From positions 4,227,601 through 4,291,600 of the forward strand of contig CM073322.1 of the NCBI GenBank assembly GCA_037043015.1: DNA of 64,000 nt, in the 5' to 3' direction. The translations under genes were made by a program, and so were the position numbers. The notes below the pieces were generated by a model. That model saw only the letters and a list, made by a program, of their open reading frames with translations, had not been told where the DNA came from and made no database searches. The number at the start of each line of letters is the position of its first letter. The first letter of the stretch is position 1. The stretch comes from Bryum argenteum. Its lineage: Eukaryota > Streptophyta > Bryopsida > Bryales > Bryaceae. This document shows positions 50,714 through 63,736 of this stretch, piece after piece.

Positions 50714-51175
50714 CTACTAAAAGTTTGTTTAGGGTCTCTTTATTTTTGTCGGGCGCTTGCCTATTGAATGTAGATTGTGAAGTTGGAACTTTTGAGGATT
50801 ATTAATTTTTCCCATACCTTTCAAACTTTAAAATTATCTGTACTTTTGGAAATATTCACTCTGAAAGTTCAAGAGTACCATAAGGGCATGGTGAAATTTG
50901 CCTGAAATTGTGGTATATGCTCATTAAACAAATTAGCAACAAAACGTCTTGTTGGAAAGGTATGAATAAACTTTACAATTTGCAAAATGTTTCAACTTTG
51001 TACAATCTATATTGAATACTTTTGGAACTTTTGTATCTTTGATGATTAAATCAAAAGTTGGCAGAAAAAAAATTATAGTAGTTGTGAATCAATAAATTAC
51101 ACTAATGTATCAAGAGTAAATGTTGGTCAACTACCATATCTTTTAGGGCTCCGCCGTCATTTTGGGGGCTAAGCA

Positions 51176-52834
51176 ACTTCATAAAATAATAGGAGAACAT
51201 TTGCCAACCTCACGACAAGGGTCATAAACAGTGGTGAAATGAGAAAAGTAGTAAAAAGGAATAGGGATTCAGGGAGATGGCAATATACAAATGAGGAAAG
51301 GCAGCCAATGCCAATGGGGGGGGGGGGTGAAGCTTGTCCACAGATGGAGAAGCATCAGATCGGATCAAGAGCAGTGTCCCGGGAACAACATGAGGAGCTG
51401 ACCTGCGTGCTGCTGCAGTGCTGCACTCTACCCACACTACCATCTCAAAGGAGGAGCGAATCAGGGACCGGAAATTTATTCCACCGAACCCACTTTGGTC
51501 TTTGTGTCACCCCATCTCTCGACACCACCTTCTTTCGTTTCCCATCACAATTGTTGAAAGTGAGGAAACTCCATTTTCCTATTCCATGTTGGATTGTGAA
51601 GATTTGGAAAACGTAGTGGATGACTAGGGAATGAAAACATAAACAATGTTTCAACATGGACGATCAAGAACATTGCATTCCTTGATGTAAGATCATCCTA
51701 AGGTTTTCTGCAATTATCATAAAAGGGTAATAAAAAGTAAACTGTTGATTCTTCTGTTGAGTACGTAATGAATCATTTGATCAATCTCAAAATGTTACTT
51801 AGAATAAGTGTGTGATATAAGTAAGAATGATTACGCACCATTGGTGTGATAACCTTCGAGCATACATTCAAGCATGGGTCAAATGAACACTCTATTCACA
51901 CTGGACTCAAAATAGGTTGGAGTTTCTCTTCTTCTTCTAAATATAAATATTTGAATATGCAAAATAGCATGATGATAAGAGGGGAAATTTATCATCCTTA
52001 TGGAATGAAACGAAGTTCTTAAGTGTCGCATTTAGAAGCAATTTCTTTTTTTGAGGATTGGCTCACATATGCCTAGCATCGGTTGCCAAACTAGGAAGAC
52101 ATGGGATAGAGGGAGGCTATTAATATCCCAGACAGAGAGACATGAGGACGGGCTGTTCCGGTGGCGCGACGGGGAGCAGGCAGTGGCGTGGATGAGGTGG
52201 CAGGCTGGTAAGGGACGTGGGGGGCTTCCGGGCGACGCGGCGGCCGGTCACCAGTAGGGACCCCCTTGTAGGAAAGCAAGCAAGCAAGCCTTTGCCTTGA
52301 TCTATCCTGTGCCGCAGTCTTCCTTTCCTTCACCCGATCGATCTCTTACCTGCTGCTTGCCTTTGTCACACCATTTGGCCGGCGCGCATGATCTATCAAT
52401 CCTGGCCCTTGTCCCCTGCCCCTCAAATTCATGCCCCCACTCCCACTAGCTTGCTCATAATCCAGCCTGCCTTCGTCTCTCCAGCATGCTCATGCATCTA
52501 GCCCGCATGCTAGCTTTGCTTTCTCTCATGCATCGATGTTGATTATCAATTCTTTCGAGCCCGCAATTAGCCCGAGGCTGTCTTAATTGTGGACCCGATC
52601 CCCAGGCTGTAAATCGCTTGACTCCTTCTCAATCGCAATGATTGTGCCTTGACAAACTGAGGCCGCTTTGGTGTGTAGTGAGTTACGTTGTAGCCAAAAG
52701 GCCAATTCATTGCATGTCACCAGTACGGCGGAATCGACCGGTGTGTTGTTTCGGCTCTAGCTTCCTCTTTGGTTGTCATCGGTCAAAGAGTGCCGAGACG
52801 TGTCATGCTTGTCCCGGCCAGCCTTGAATATCTC
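51176..52834. other. Spacer and distal upstream region of the NAC gene
   Basis: Includes a G run at 51317-51327 and open frames at 51239-51616 and 52051-52257 without family features. From about 52.1 kb the base composition becomes GC-richer towards the NAC promoter. Confidence 0.35.
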
Positions 52835-52842
52835 TATATATG
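52835..52842 (+). promoter_or_regulatory. Candidate TATA box of the NAC gene
   Basis: TATATATG, in the context CTCTATATATGCCTCACC, followed about 25 bp on by CACTCTTTCACAACC, a typical plant start-site region. It lies about 880 bp before the ATG. An acceptor-like TTATTATTCTAG at 53672 suggests the leader contains an intron. Confidence 0.5.
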
Positions 52843-53713
52843 CCTCACCTCACACTCTTTCACAACCATTTACCGATCTACAAACTCAGAATTGTCTCTG
52901 AATTGGTCGGCCTAGAATAGCAGTTTCTTGACAGAGCGGAACTTCTGAGGGTTTCCGTTAAGTGAATATTCCAGTCGGTATACGTGCAATCCCATCATCT
53001 AGTGATCGAGCACTTGGGTGTCTGTTGCGATCGAAGACTTGTCAGTGGGGTATTGAGCGTGAAGAATTGGAGGCCAGTAAGGCCGGGCCTGATTGAGGGA
53101 TCAATTGAGGATGTTGCAGTGAGGTCTGGGAAGGTTTCGAGGAACTTTTAGAAGTCAGTCGGAATCAAGTGGCTTGATCAAATGCGGAGATTTGGGAAAC
53201 CGATGATCACCAAGTTTCGCTCTCCAGTCCCACTGTACCATCTCACGCCTTGCCCATCGATTCTCTCGTATTCGTCTAAACCTACGTCGTCCAACCAGAC
53301 CCGCTGTTGCCAGAACCACCCGATTTAGCTTCAAAGCCTCACCGTGACTCCCTAGTGTCCAAATCTAGTTCATGAAATAAGTGGTAGGCTTTCCGGCCTA
53401 GTCAGACACATACGAATACACCACCCACAGTAATTGTTTAGCGTGTCCGTTACATACTTGCTTCGTACTTGCTGGGGAACCCGTTTAGTTTGCTATTGCT
53501 TCGTACTGCTAGCTAGTTGCAGTAATATAAAGGTCGGTGTGAAACTTTTTATTCTGCACTCAAAAGGTGCTGTCTTAGAGGTTCTTGACTCTACAAGTGG
53601 CAAAAGGAAAAAGAAAAGAGGCATTTTGGACTTGACCTCATAAATATCAGTGGTTTTAATTTATTATTCTAGGCGCTTTTGAATTGTATTGTGAGGTTGA
53701 GAGAGCTAGGAAC

Positions 53714-56674
53714 ATGGTGATAATTTCCTCGTCTGGCGGACCTGTCGCACAACTCCAATTGCCACCCGGGTTCCGCTTTCACCCGACAGACGAAGAGCTG
53801 GTGCTCCATTACTTGTGCCGGAAGGCCGAGTCGCAGGTCTTTGCAATTCCTGTAATTGCCGAAATTGACTTGTACAAGTTCGACCCGTGGGACCTCCCCG
53901 GTACGTCTCAGGCTCAGTCTCTTCACTTCTTCTACCAGTCGTTTATCGGAAATTGGAGTACATTGACAGTGTTCTTTCTCTTGTGACATTGTGAATGTAT
54001 GTGACGAAAGAAAGTGGCATGATCCTACTGTAAGTTGGGCATGAGAAACGTGCATGATAATGTTAGAGTTGGTATGTGCGTGCAGGAAAAGCTATCTTCG
54101 GGGAGAGGGAATGGTATTTCTTCAGTCCCCGGGACCGGAAGTACCCCAACGGCGCCAGGCCCAACCGGGCAGCGGCGTCCGGCTACTGGAAAGCAACGGG
54201 AACAGACAAGCCCATTCACACTTCCGTCGGGGGCATTCGGAAGATTGGCGTGAAGAAAGCGCTCGTCTTTTACAAGGGCCGAGCTCCCAAAGGTGTCAAA
54301 ACCAACTGGATCATGCATGAGTACCGCTTGGCCGAGGGCGTCTGTGCTTCGGTGCAAAACCACCGGAAAGGATCCCTTCGCGTACGTCATATTATCCCAT
54401 TCTTGACATACATAATCTTGTCAATACAATGAATGCATCTCATTTACACCATCATGTTATCATCGCGTTTGTGTTGGTTACTTAGATTGTGATAACTCAA
54501 ACTACATGTCGCTGTCAAACTACCACTTTGTGCTATAAATGGTACATGATACTGTCACTTGTAGGAAATCAATACTGCTGTTGAGGAAATTAGTTCTTCG
54601 TTAATATTGACTTGGTGAAGCTGTCATGGATGTAACGAGATCAGGAACATGAATACAGTTCTAGTACTCGTGGACAAGAAGTAAGTGATGTTTACGTAGC
54701 ATTGTGGGGTCATGTTCGTAACGCCTACTCTCCTGATTTGTTCAGCATTGGAACTATACATGTATCATAGCATTATCCGGTAACGAGAGCTCTCAGTTCT
54801 TGCCTGTCTCTTTGATAAGTTGTTGACGGCCTTTTATTTTGGATCAATTTTTTATGATTATTGACTGTTTCGCATCAAGTTTAAGTTGTCAAAGAACCAA
54901 TAATTTAGGACTTCGAACTTATCATCATCAACTTACCGTTGAAATAATCATGGGCGACCACTGCTGACTGTCTTAGTTTGATAATAGCACCTTATTAGTG
55001 TAGTATATCTATGAAGGCTTCTACATAGTCTCTTCTGTGAATTACTCACCACTTCGGCGAGAAGTGACCGCCTGAAACTTTTGCTGTTACTAATTATCAT
55101 CATAATATTCTTTTAGTTTCAACTCACGGTGTCTGAAACTTGATAGATGGTTCTAGCCAAATGCTTTTTATCCTGGTTGTGGTATAATGAGAAGAAATGT
55201 GAGACTTTGTAGTGTTGCTGTTGTGCAGTTGGATGACTGGGTACTGTGTCGGATTTACAAGAAGAGTACCAGTGCGCAGCGGACGGGCAAGGAGCGTGAG
55301 AGTTCCTCTTGCGTTGAAGAGGTATATATATGTTCATACATTCCCCATGATTTCTCAGTCTGTATCCTTCTCTCGGAACGAACATACTATTCGCGGCTTG
55401 CTTTTGTACGTCAAAGAATGTCACTTAAAGCCCCTCACTGCCGGTGTGCACTAAAGATCAGTGGCCTGCTATACTGCAAGGTCCAGTGAGAACATGAGCA
55501 TGACCCGTCCTCATGCTTGTATTTTTCTCGAACTGCAATCGTGATCGGAGTAGCTTATCATAGCTTCGTAGAATTCATGCATCTAGTAGATGAGTTGGTT
55601 GAGTCATCTACCTACTATTCTGTGTGCCTTGCAATGGTCACAAGATCGGTAGTGCTCGAACTTGTGAAGCATGTGATTTTCATTTAGAGCATGTGCAAAC
55701 AAAGATGGGCAGCCACTCGAATAAACTGCTAAATTTACATGCACGATGTCTGCCTCCACGCAAGCCGCATGAGTTTCATTCAAGTGGTCCCTTATTTCCA
55801 GTAGGTCATGTTTTATGTTTCTGCCAGGTAGCACACGGACCTTGCCTGGTGCCTTTCATATAACTTTGTTATGGTCAATTCGCTGACATGCATGTGGTCC
55901 CATCGATGCATGAAAATAAACCCCCGCACCTGGTAACAACAAGTATAGCTATTTACAACTATCAGAAGTTCGAAAAGTTAACGAAATGGGAATGTGCAGG
56001 TACTGGCGTCGTTGCCAGAGATCGATGATCCCAAGCTGGTCCTCCCTCGACTGGGGTCTTACACAGGCTTTCCGGAGGTAGGCGCGGAGCCGGAGAACTT
56101 CATGGAGGGATTGTTAACTGGGGAGAGACACAACAACAATGAAGCGTCGGAAACTTCACCGGAGCTCAAGAGCAGAATTTTGGCTTCGGCCGGACTGCAG
56201 CAGCGAGGACAGTTCATGCAACACCCGGGCCTGAATTACAAGCTAGGGCCGCCGGGCTGGAGGATGCCGAGCGCCCCATTCGAGCACCAGAACTTGCACC
56301 GCCAAGTGCTGGAGTTGGGGACGACGTCGCAGCGGCCGACCACGCTGACGCTCCGGCCGGCGTCCGAGAGCGCCATGCGGCAAGTGGAGAATGTGCTGAT
56401 GCCGCTGCGACCCGCCGGGTTCGACAGGTCCATCTCCGACGAGGAGGTCCAGAGCACGTTCCAAACCAGCGGCGGCCAATTCTCTGCTGCTGCCACTCAC
56501 AATGAGGGTCTGGAGTCCATATTCTCATTCAATTACGACCACCCCCGCTCCACCATAAATGCATTGCTGCCTGTCTCCTCTGGTCCCAATACTGAGCTCG
56601 GATTCTCAGGATCCCCTCAGTACACTAGAGCTCGCTCCAGTCCGAATTACGGCTACAATCCTTCTTCTACTTAA
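53714..56674 (+). CDS. NAC-domain transcription factor (ATAF/NAP-like)
   Basis: Four exons: 53714-53900, 54086-54381, 55229-55321, 56000-56674. GT-AG borders and consistent phases give 416 aa. The NAC domain spans about residues 16-174 with all five subdomains: [56 protein letters not shown] and [34 protein letters not shown] with [21 protein letters not shown]. The intron after DLPG is at the position typical of NAC genes. [20 protein letters not shown] points to the ATAF/NAP (SNAC) group, whose seed-plant members act in stress and senescence; that role here is inferred. The C-terminal 224 residues in exon 4 are Ser/Pro/Gly/Glu-rich, with acidic patches typical of an activation region and no membrane anchor. 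It is convergent with the SDR-like gene, with 526 bp between the stops. Confidence 0.93.
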
Positions 56675-57200
56675 ACTCAACATTCCACGACTTTCGTTCC
56701 GCAGGCTGCTATGACGTGCTCCCATGTGGTTGCATAGAGCAGATTGGGGTGATTTATTCATAGCTTCAATTAGCGGTTACTTAAGAAAACATCTGATTGA
56801 TTTTATAGTCTTGGAGTGTACATAGCAGAATAGACCCTTTTAGGGGCTCAAATATACGTTACATACATACCCACAGTCAACACACAATCTCTAGGTCTAC
56901 TCAGATTGTACATACGTAGAGAGTGGAACCAATTCAAGTTTACAGCAGGTCGTGATTGTATTCAAGACACGGCCCTCATATGATTTGAATATACTAAATT
57001 TTTATTGATTCGTCAACTTGAATATAATTTTCATTTACACAAACTAGACAAGACAGCTTCTTATGACCAAAGAGAGGCAACGATCGAAGTTGTCGATGCA
57101 TGGATACTTCGGCTTAACCCTGATCAACTATCAAATGATAAAAGACGATGAAATCGCCTTGTGATAATCTCTGGACAGGAGCGACTCGGTTCCGGGGCTT
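56675..57200. other. Convergent 3' region, NAC and SDR-like genes
   Basis: Should contain both 3' UTRs. AATATA-type AT-rich words near 57000 could serve the minus-strand gene. Nothing else seen. Confidence 0.4.
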
Positions 57201-59994
57201 CTACAAGGCGGACTTCATCCGAGGTCGAGGCAGAGACTGGCCTCCATCGGCGATGAAAACGTTGCACGTGAGGTAGTGGCCGTGGTCACTGGCCAGTAAA
57301 GCAATAAGAGCTTCAAGGTCATGCACGGGATCCGTCCATCTCTGCAACGGCATCTTCTTAGCCGCCCCCTCAACTTCCTGCTCGCTGCTTGAAGCCAGCA
57401 ACAGGTCTGTCTTGGACAACCCCCTCACAACAGCTGCCACCATCACTCCATACTTCCCCAGCTCCATTCCCATGTACTGCACATCAACATCATCACTCCA
57501 TATCACCATCTCCTCTTCATCACTGTGATAGAGCTAAGTGCCTTTCACGATAATATCATTTGTTTTCCACCAGAAAGTGCAATGTTCACCGTTCAGCTGT
57601 TATATTTCGATCAAGGGACCAGGCAACTTACCTTGGATAACTGATGGAGCCCGGCCAGGGCAGATCCGTGCACAGAAACTCCCGGATAGTAACCTCTGTC
57701 GAGGCCGGTGACGTAGGAGACGAAGATTATAGAGCTCGGTTGTAGTTTTTGTGATGCTTTCATTCGCTGAGCCACCGCCCTAGCCACTAGCCACGGTGCC
57801 TTCATGTTCAGTGTCATGATTTCGTCCCAGTCAGATTCCTTGTAATCTAGCGGAGACTTGAGATCACCTGCACAAGCCAAGAGGAACAATCAGACCACTC
57901 TAACTTCCACCTCCTCAGCCAAAGATGTCAATGAACCAATAAAGTTATCCTCCATAACTGAAAACCAATCCAATCAATCCGATCACTACTAGAACTAAGA
58001 GAGGCTTGCAAAATAAAACTGTAAAGTTTCATACAAATGTTCCTCAGGTGGAGCAACATCTTGCTTTAGCAACAACATCGAGTTATAAAAGTTCAGATGA
58101 TGTTACTTATCGAAACGATAGCATTGTTAATTTTGCTGAAAGCATAGTTACCAATAACATGTACAAAGACGTTGCTTCATTCAAATCTTAACAGTATGAT
58201 TCCAATGAAACTGATGAGAATATCAAATTCGTTTCATCTACAGGATAACTCTGTAGAGATTGACCTCTCCGACAGAGTACGGAGGCTTGAGAACGTTAAG
58301 TAACCTATTTCTCGCGAATCGAGAACAGTGCTCGCGAAGCGAGAACCTCCGGAGGACCACTACGTGCTTCGTAGTAGTAGATTCCAATAATGAAAACATC
58401 GAATCCCTCTCAGTCACAAGATAACTCTGATGGAAATTGAGAACGTTACAGAGTATGATGCTAAACAGTGCTCGCGAATCGAGAACCTCTGAAGGAACAC
58501 TATGTGCTTCATAGATAACCTGATATTGGATACCAGTCCCTCGTAACCAGAAAAAATGACATCCACAGTAACCAGCCAAATAGCATAATGGAGTGAGAAC
58601 CATGCCCTTGTAACACATGTGCTTAAACACTACCAGACGCTTCAGTAATATACACAAGAGTCGAGAATGGCATTTCTCAAACCGCAAAAGAAGGCAGGAT
58701 GATGATAATATTTGACCACGCTCTCACTCTCTTCTCTCTCTCTCTCCAAGATGACGAGGCAACTACGCATCGAACATGATGAACCCTCTTATTGCTCTTA
58801 CAAGTCATTGTATTGTGAGCATCGCCAACAACTTTGGTTATTCCAGTGATTTCAATGTCCATCTCCGTGATGGGCATATGTTAGTTCTCATATCAAGGTT
58901 GTACAAGGTTACTCCCTTGGTTGTTGAGGGTGACTATAGTAATCTGATATCGAACAAAAGCATGTCAGTTACCTGGAACGCTGGAGCAGTAAAGAAGGAC
59001 GTCAATAGTTCCAAACATGTCCCATGCTTGACCCACGGCTGCATCAATACTAGTCTCTCCCCCTCGAACATCCAATTCCACTTTCCGCACCGACTGTGAT
59101 CAAACACACATGCACAAATTCAGTCGGATACTAGAATCTTTCCACCTTTTTGAAATCCTTTTGACCCTCAACAGCAACATGGTCAACACGGTCAGCGCTG
59201 TCTCGGTAGTCACAACGGTTTGTTGTTCGCAGTGGAGACAGTGATCCTAAGTCTACAGCGTTGAATTTTTTAACCACTTTCTAAATTCTGGGTACTCCAA
59301 TGAATGAGTACAACCGTAACTGGACAAGAGAATCTAGGGTTAATATTGGTCCCATTCGTACTGTATTTGGACTCAGATACCGTAGGAAATCATGCATATA
59401 TCCCTCAAGCTCTAGGCGATCACCAACAAATTCAACGACACTTATAATGCGCAAGGACTAGAAAAGTACACCGTCTGACGATTAGTGATGTCCAAACATC
59501 TTGGAACGTTAGAGCTTCTTCTTGAATTCGGATACTTTCAGAACTTGTCAAAGAACTTATGGTTAGAATCCTCCTTCAATTGCTATAAACACCCCACAGT
59601 TCTTTAACAAAGAATTCATGCTAAGGACCGTTGAAATCCTCGTTCGATTGCTATAAGGGCTCTACAGTCATTCTGGATCGAACTTCTGGATCGATTCTTA
59701 GAATCCGATGCTTAGTTTCCGATGTAGATAGATACCGTAACCCTCAAATTCAACTGCCTGCATTGTAAGAAAGAAAGGCTAGATATTCAACGATACCTCA
59801 CTGAAAGCTTTGATGCTATTGTAAGCTGATTGAAGCGGCGACGATGATGACCTTCCAGCGAGAACGATTCGGCATCCCTGCTTGGCAAGAGGTGCGGCAA
59901 GCTCGTAACCCAAATCCTGTGCAACGCTCACCACCAGAATTGTCTTCCCTTTGAGAGCAGCGCCTACCCGACGCCCACCTCTGAATTCCGCCAT
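57201..59994 (-). CDS. Short-chain dehydrogenase/reductase-like protein, catalytic motifs degenerate
   Basis: Four exons on the minus strand: 59994-59797, 59093-58973, 57867-57632, 57476-57201. GT-AG borders and matching phases give 276 aa, the usual classical SDR size. Fold features are clear: KGKTILVV for the first strand, GCRIVLAGR after the cofactor helix, VELDVRGGETSIDAAV, AWDMFGTIDVLL, then DWDEIMTLNMKAPWLVARAV, GLDRGYYPGVSVHGSALAGL and a C-terminal LTCNVFIADGG. The family resembled is the plant SDR group with GINRGQLPG and MALELG motifs. The functional motifs are altered: TGxxxGIG is VSVAQDLG (23-29), NNAG is YCSS (101-104), and catalytic Ser, Tyr and Lys align with Y158, H173 and L177. 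Only the conserved Asn (N127) remains. The open frame over four exons suggests a working protein without normal oxidoreductase chemistry. No transit peptide is obvious. Confidence 0.85.
58242..58530. repeat. Tandem duplication with palindromes inside SDR intron 2
   Basis: GATAACTCTG...GAGAACGTTA...CAGTGCTCGCGAA(G/T)CGAGAACCTC...ACTA(C/T)GTGCTTC(G/A)TAG occurs twice, starting about 58243 and 58423. Within it are short palindromes such as CTCGCGAAGCGAG and CTACGTGCTTCGTAG. Confidence 0.75.
59540..59700. repeat. About 70-bp tandem duplication inside SDR intron 1
   Basis: GAATCCTCCTTCAATTGCTA followed by an ACAGTTCTTT word recurs as GAAATCCTCGTTCGATTGCT followed by ACAGTCATTC. Imperfect, two units. 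Confidence 0.55.
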
Positions 59995-61610
59995 GGCCAA
60001 TTCACAACGAAAAACACAACCAAGCCTGGACTCTAAATCTGTCTCTGATAGGAAGGCAATTCAGTAAGATATGAAAAAGTTTGTGATGACCGCGCCGGAA
60101 AACGGTGAATCTAAATTCTAGAATGCTGATTGGCACCGCTATCGGTGGAATTGCGATTGAATGTAGTCAGAGTAGCTGATGCAATCGAGGCGTGGCCTGG
60201 CCGGGAAATTCTGCCGCCACTGAGGTCGCAATCGAAGGAAAGCAGGCTGCTTCGCTGGAACATGGAGCCGTGACGTGCCGTGATGTACCGCGGCGGCTGT
60301 GGTGATGGTCGAGGTGTCCGCTTTGGATGAGTAAAGCGGTACCAACGAATGTCGTCCATCTCTATTTGGATGAGCTCTGTTTGGTTTAGTTCCGTGCATG
60401 CTCGAACTCTTGCTGGGTCCAAGGGTCACTTTTTGGAGAAACCTTGAAATCACCTATGACGGGGTGCCCCAGATTTTTCAATTGCTTGTGCTTATGAAGT
60501 GACTTTTGAGAATAGATTGGAGAGTATGAGTACAGTCCTCTGAAAAGAACTGAAGGGACCCCGAAGTAAGAAGGCTCTTGGGTGATCCAGAGGCATCTCA
60601 TTTTGCCAATTGATACTATGACACTAAATTTTACATTTGCATTCTCGTTGGCATTAATTAATTTGCAGTGAGATGAGGGGAATGATAGGGATATGGTATG
60701 GATGGTGTGGATGGTATGTATGATATGGTGATTCGGGAATTGTCCCTTATGGTTTGAGGATGAGGAGGTCTATTGGTGGACAAAGAAATTCAAAAGGGAT
60801 GGTTGAGTTGGCATGCTAACCCACCATTCCATACTAATTCAGCAACTCGAACTAATTCAATTTGCACTGCCATGTGAAACCCCCACAAGAGGGTCCATGT
60901 GGCACCCCACCATTAAGTAATTGTTCTTCCTTCTTCTATACCCTCATCTCACTGTGAGGGTATAATTATCTCACAATTAGAGAAGCTTACATATCTCATT
61001 TGCAAACTTACAGAGCAAAGGGAATCGTAATTTTGCAGTCTGTGAGGTCATTGCATGATACTTGATTTTCCTCATCGAAGAGAAAACAAATATCGTGAAG
61101 ATCATGTCTTGTCACTTTTGATTTAAGACATGAAAGAAGTTGCAACCACAAGCTTGTGGTATGGCAGTATTGATCTTGCAAGCGAGAAAGCAAATCACAG
61201 TACGTTAAGTGCTACTGCCACTGCCGGCAGCATGATGTAGAAAGCTCTAAATATGCTCTACCCACCTCATAATCACATCTTGGGCGGCCTGCCTTCTTTG
61301 TTGTGTAGTTGATTAGAGCATATCACTTGTGCTCTATCCAAATGCTTACCAAATGCTTACTTGTTGTCTGAATTGTGATTGTCGAAAGGGTGACTACAAA
61401 GAGGGAGAATTCATGTGCTTGAAAAAAGAACAGTATAGGTGGAAAGAAATCCATGGCCCATCTCTACGCCACACAACAAGTACTAAAGTGACTGTACCTT
61501 TGTTCAGATGTCGGAGGCATTTTAGATAAAGGCCATGTGTTGTTCTGGAAGCTCGGTACAACTCTTCAAATAAAATCTAAAACCCTAAACCTGAGCATGG
61601 CATGTTAAGG
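59995..61610. other. Upstream of the SDR-like gene, then spacer
   Basis: The first 450 bp are GC-richer and probably promoter and leader of the minus-strand gene. Around 60660-60730 lies a GGTATGGATGGTGTGGATGG-type simple stretch. No other gene recognised. Confidence 0.4.
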
Positions 61611-61994
61611 TCACTTTGGGGAAGAGATAGAGATAGAAACTCCGGTCCTTTCTAAGGGGCCGGCATGAATGAAGTGTCCGTTCGTAATGCTGATATCCCG
61701 ATGGCCACCGGATAAGAAAAATTAGAACAATACTACTTCCCCCTCTCGAGGATGGACACTATAACTACGCTAGTTTCTAGCCTAGTTACTAGTGCCTTGA
61801 AGATACTTGACATAGTATCCCCCCAAAGGGCTTTGAGTTACCCATACAACAAGGTCCAAGGACCTCCCACAATAGTTGGGTGGACTATAGTAGTGAGCAC
61901 CACGCCGGCATGACGAATAGAACCCATGACCTCCTCATTAGGGGCCTAAGCCCTAACCACCAAGCCAAGGCTTGTGGTGCCTCACTTTGGGGAA
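61611..61994 (-). mobile_element. tRNA-derived SINE, copy 2, with 13-bp target-site duplication
   Basis: Body 61624-61981 (358 bp, minus strand) between two perfect copies of TCACTTTGGGGAA (61611-61623 and 61982-61994). The head reads CCTTGGCTTGGTGGTTAGGG, as in copy 1, with GGGTTCTATTCG in the B-box position. The tail is CTATCTCTATCTC. Sequence is about 90% the same as copy 1 by eye across the whole body. Confidence 0.88.
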
Positions 61995-62972
61995 CATATT
62001 GGTGTTGCTAGCAAATCAATGGACAACACCATATCAGAATTTAAATATGTCCCATACAACATACATAAATCTCCATTACATATTCTAAGGGTATTCCCAA
62101 GGACATGGCTAAAGAACTCGCTATATGTAGTTAGGGAGGAGTGGTTGTTAAATATAAGATTCCTTTGAATTCACACCCTTTTCAGACGGAGTGGCAAAAT
62201 GACCTTGCTATATTCTCTCTTCTACCACACCATGACATAATCCAAAAGTACTTGAAGTCCAAAAGTTTTGAGGTTTTCCGTGGCATGTAGTCTCCCAAAA
62301 GTCAAGTTAACCTTGAAGTAAGTGACGTGTTTGAGTGAGAGTTGATGGGTAGCCACGTTATGGCACCCCTCGGTTTGTCGGTTGGAAGAAGAAGATGTCC
62401 GTTGGGAGAAGAGAATGATTGTGTCGGGCTAAATGTAGCCAATCTTGTCCCTTGAGCTAGTCCATTTAGAATGCCCTAAGATGTTGGGCCGCTTTATGTC
62501 ATTAGGAGTCAAATTGTTCATAAGACTCAAATGATGATAATCTTCTCATATGATTGGTCCATTTTTAAAATTTGACCCAAAGAGACTTAGATGTAGATTG
62601 AGAGTCAATTATTTGAATTTAAATATTAATATGGGGGGACAAGTTATGACATGGCCTATGCTCCAAATTTTGAGAGCCACAAGGATGTAAAGCCAATTCA
62701 TGGTCTTAGACCCTTTCTTGATTTCATTACAAGTATAAATTCATGTGTATGGTGAGGCGAAGGTCTCAAAGACTCCCAACACCAATTTCAAATTACATTG
62801 ACCCTCCTTATAAAATCTATGGAAAAAAAGCCTTTATGGTTTTGAATATATCTTAAGGAGATTCTAAAAAGCAACTATTTGAAGAGATGGCATTTACCAA
62901 ATCACAATATTCCTATGGAGAGTTGAGGTCTCGCCAACCGGATGATCTCACTTTATGTGTTATAGAATGCAG
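61995..62972. other. AT-rich spacer
   Basis: No gene or repeat recognised. Confidence 0.4.
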
Positions 62973-63564
62973 TTAACCCTTAATCGTCACCGATGACCAA
63001 ACTGGTCACCAAGGTCATTGTATTTGCTTTTAGGGTCCGACACAGTGGTAGGGTGCAAATCTTGTCCAAAGGCACCCCTATTCTTTTGTTTTTCCGAATC
63101 CAATGCTCCTTCCCGATCGCCTTCTTGAGGTTTGTGTGATTCGCGCGCAATTGTAGGGGCCACGTGATCCCATGGTCAATGCTCTTTGACTTGGCCTTTC
63201 TTTTTATTTTTTTGACGATTTTTTTTCAAAATAATAAAAAATCTTGATCTTTATCCCTATACCATGCTCTATGATGCCAATTTTCAGAAAAAATGACCTA
63301 AGGGGGGAAAAACCAAAAAAACAATATGATATTTCTCACTCATGATCAGCAACCAAAACATTTTTTTCTCAACGGTGCCATTTTTTGAGATTTTACCCGA
63401 TGTGATCAATCTTTTTTGCATTGGTCACATCACCAAGTTACCTTGATAATCACCGTTTCCGATTCTCAAAATTGTTTTACCTTAGTGCAGAAATAAGGCC
63501 AGAAGACAATGAGGTTGCATTTCTCTCCAATTTGTGGAAAACAAGGATGTCAATTAAGGGTTAA
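62973..63564. mobile_element. 592-bp TTAA-ended element, family E
   Basis: TTAACCCTTAAT and ATTAAGGGTTAA are perfect 12-bp inverted ends, with weaker matching inside them (CGTCACC against TGACATCC inverse). The interior is AT-rich and non-coding. Single copy here. Confidence 0.6.
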
Positions 63565-63736
63565 CATTACAATTCACAACATGGCCTTGTTATTCCTTTT
63601 ACGAAAGAGCCCTGTGGCCTTCTTCTTCAGGATGGCTGCAAATACACATAATGAAATTGGCCCCTTCAGAATAAAATTTTATAATATCTTCTCCAAACAA
63701 CTCAGTAAGCCGGTTGGGCTAAGAAATTAAGTAAGA

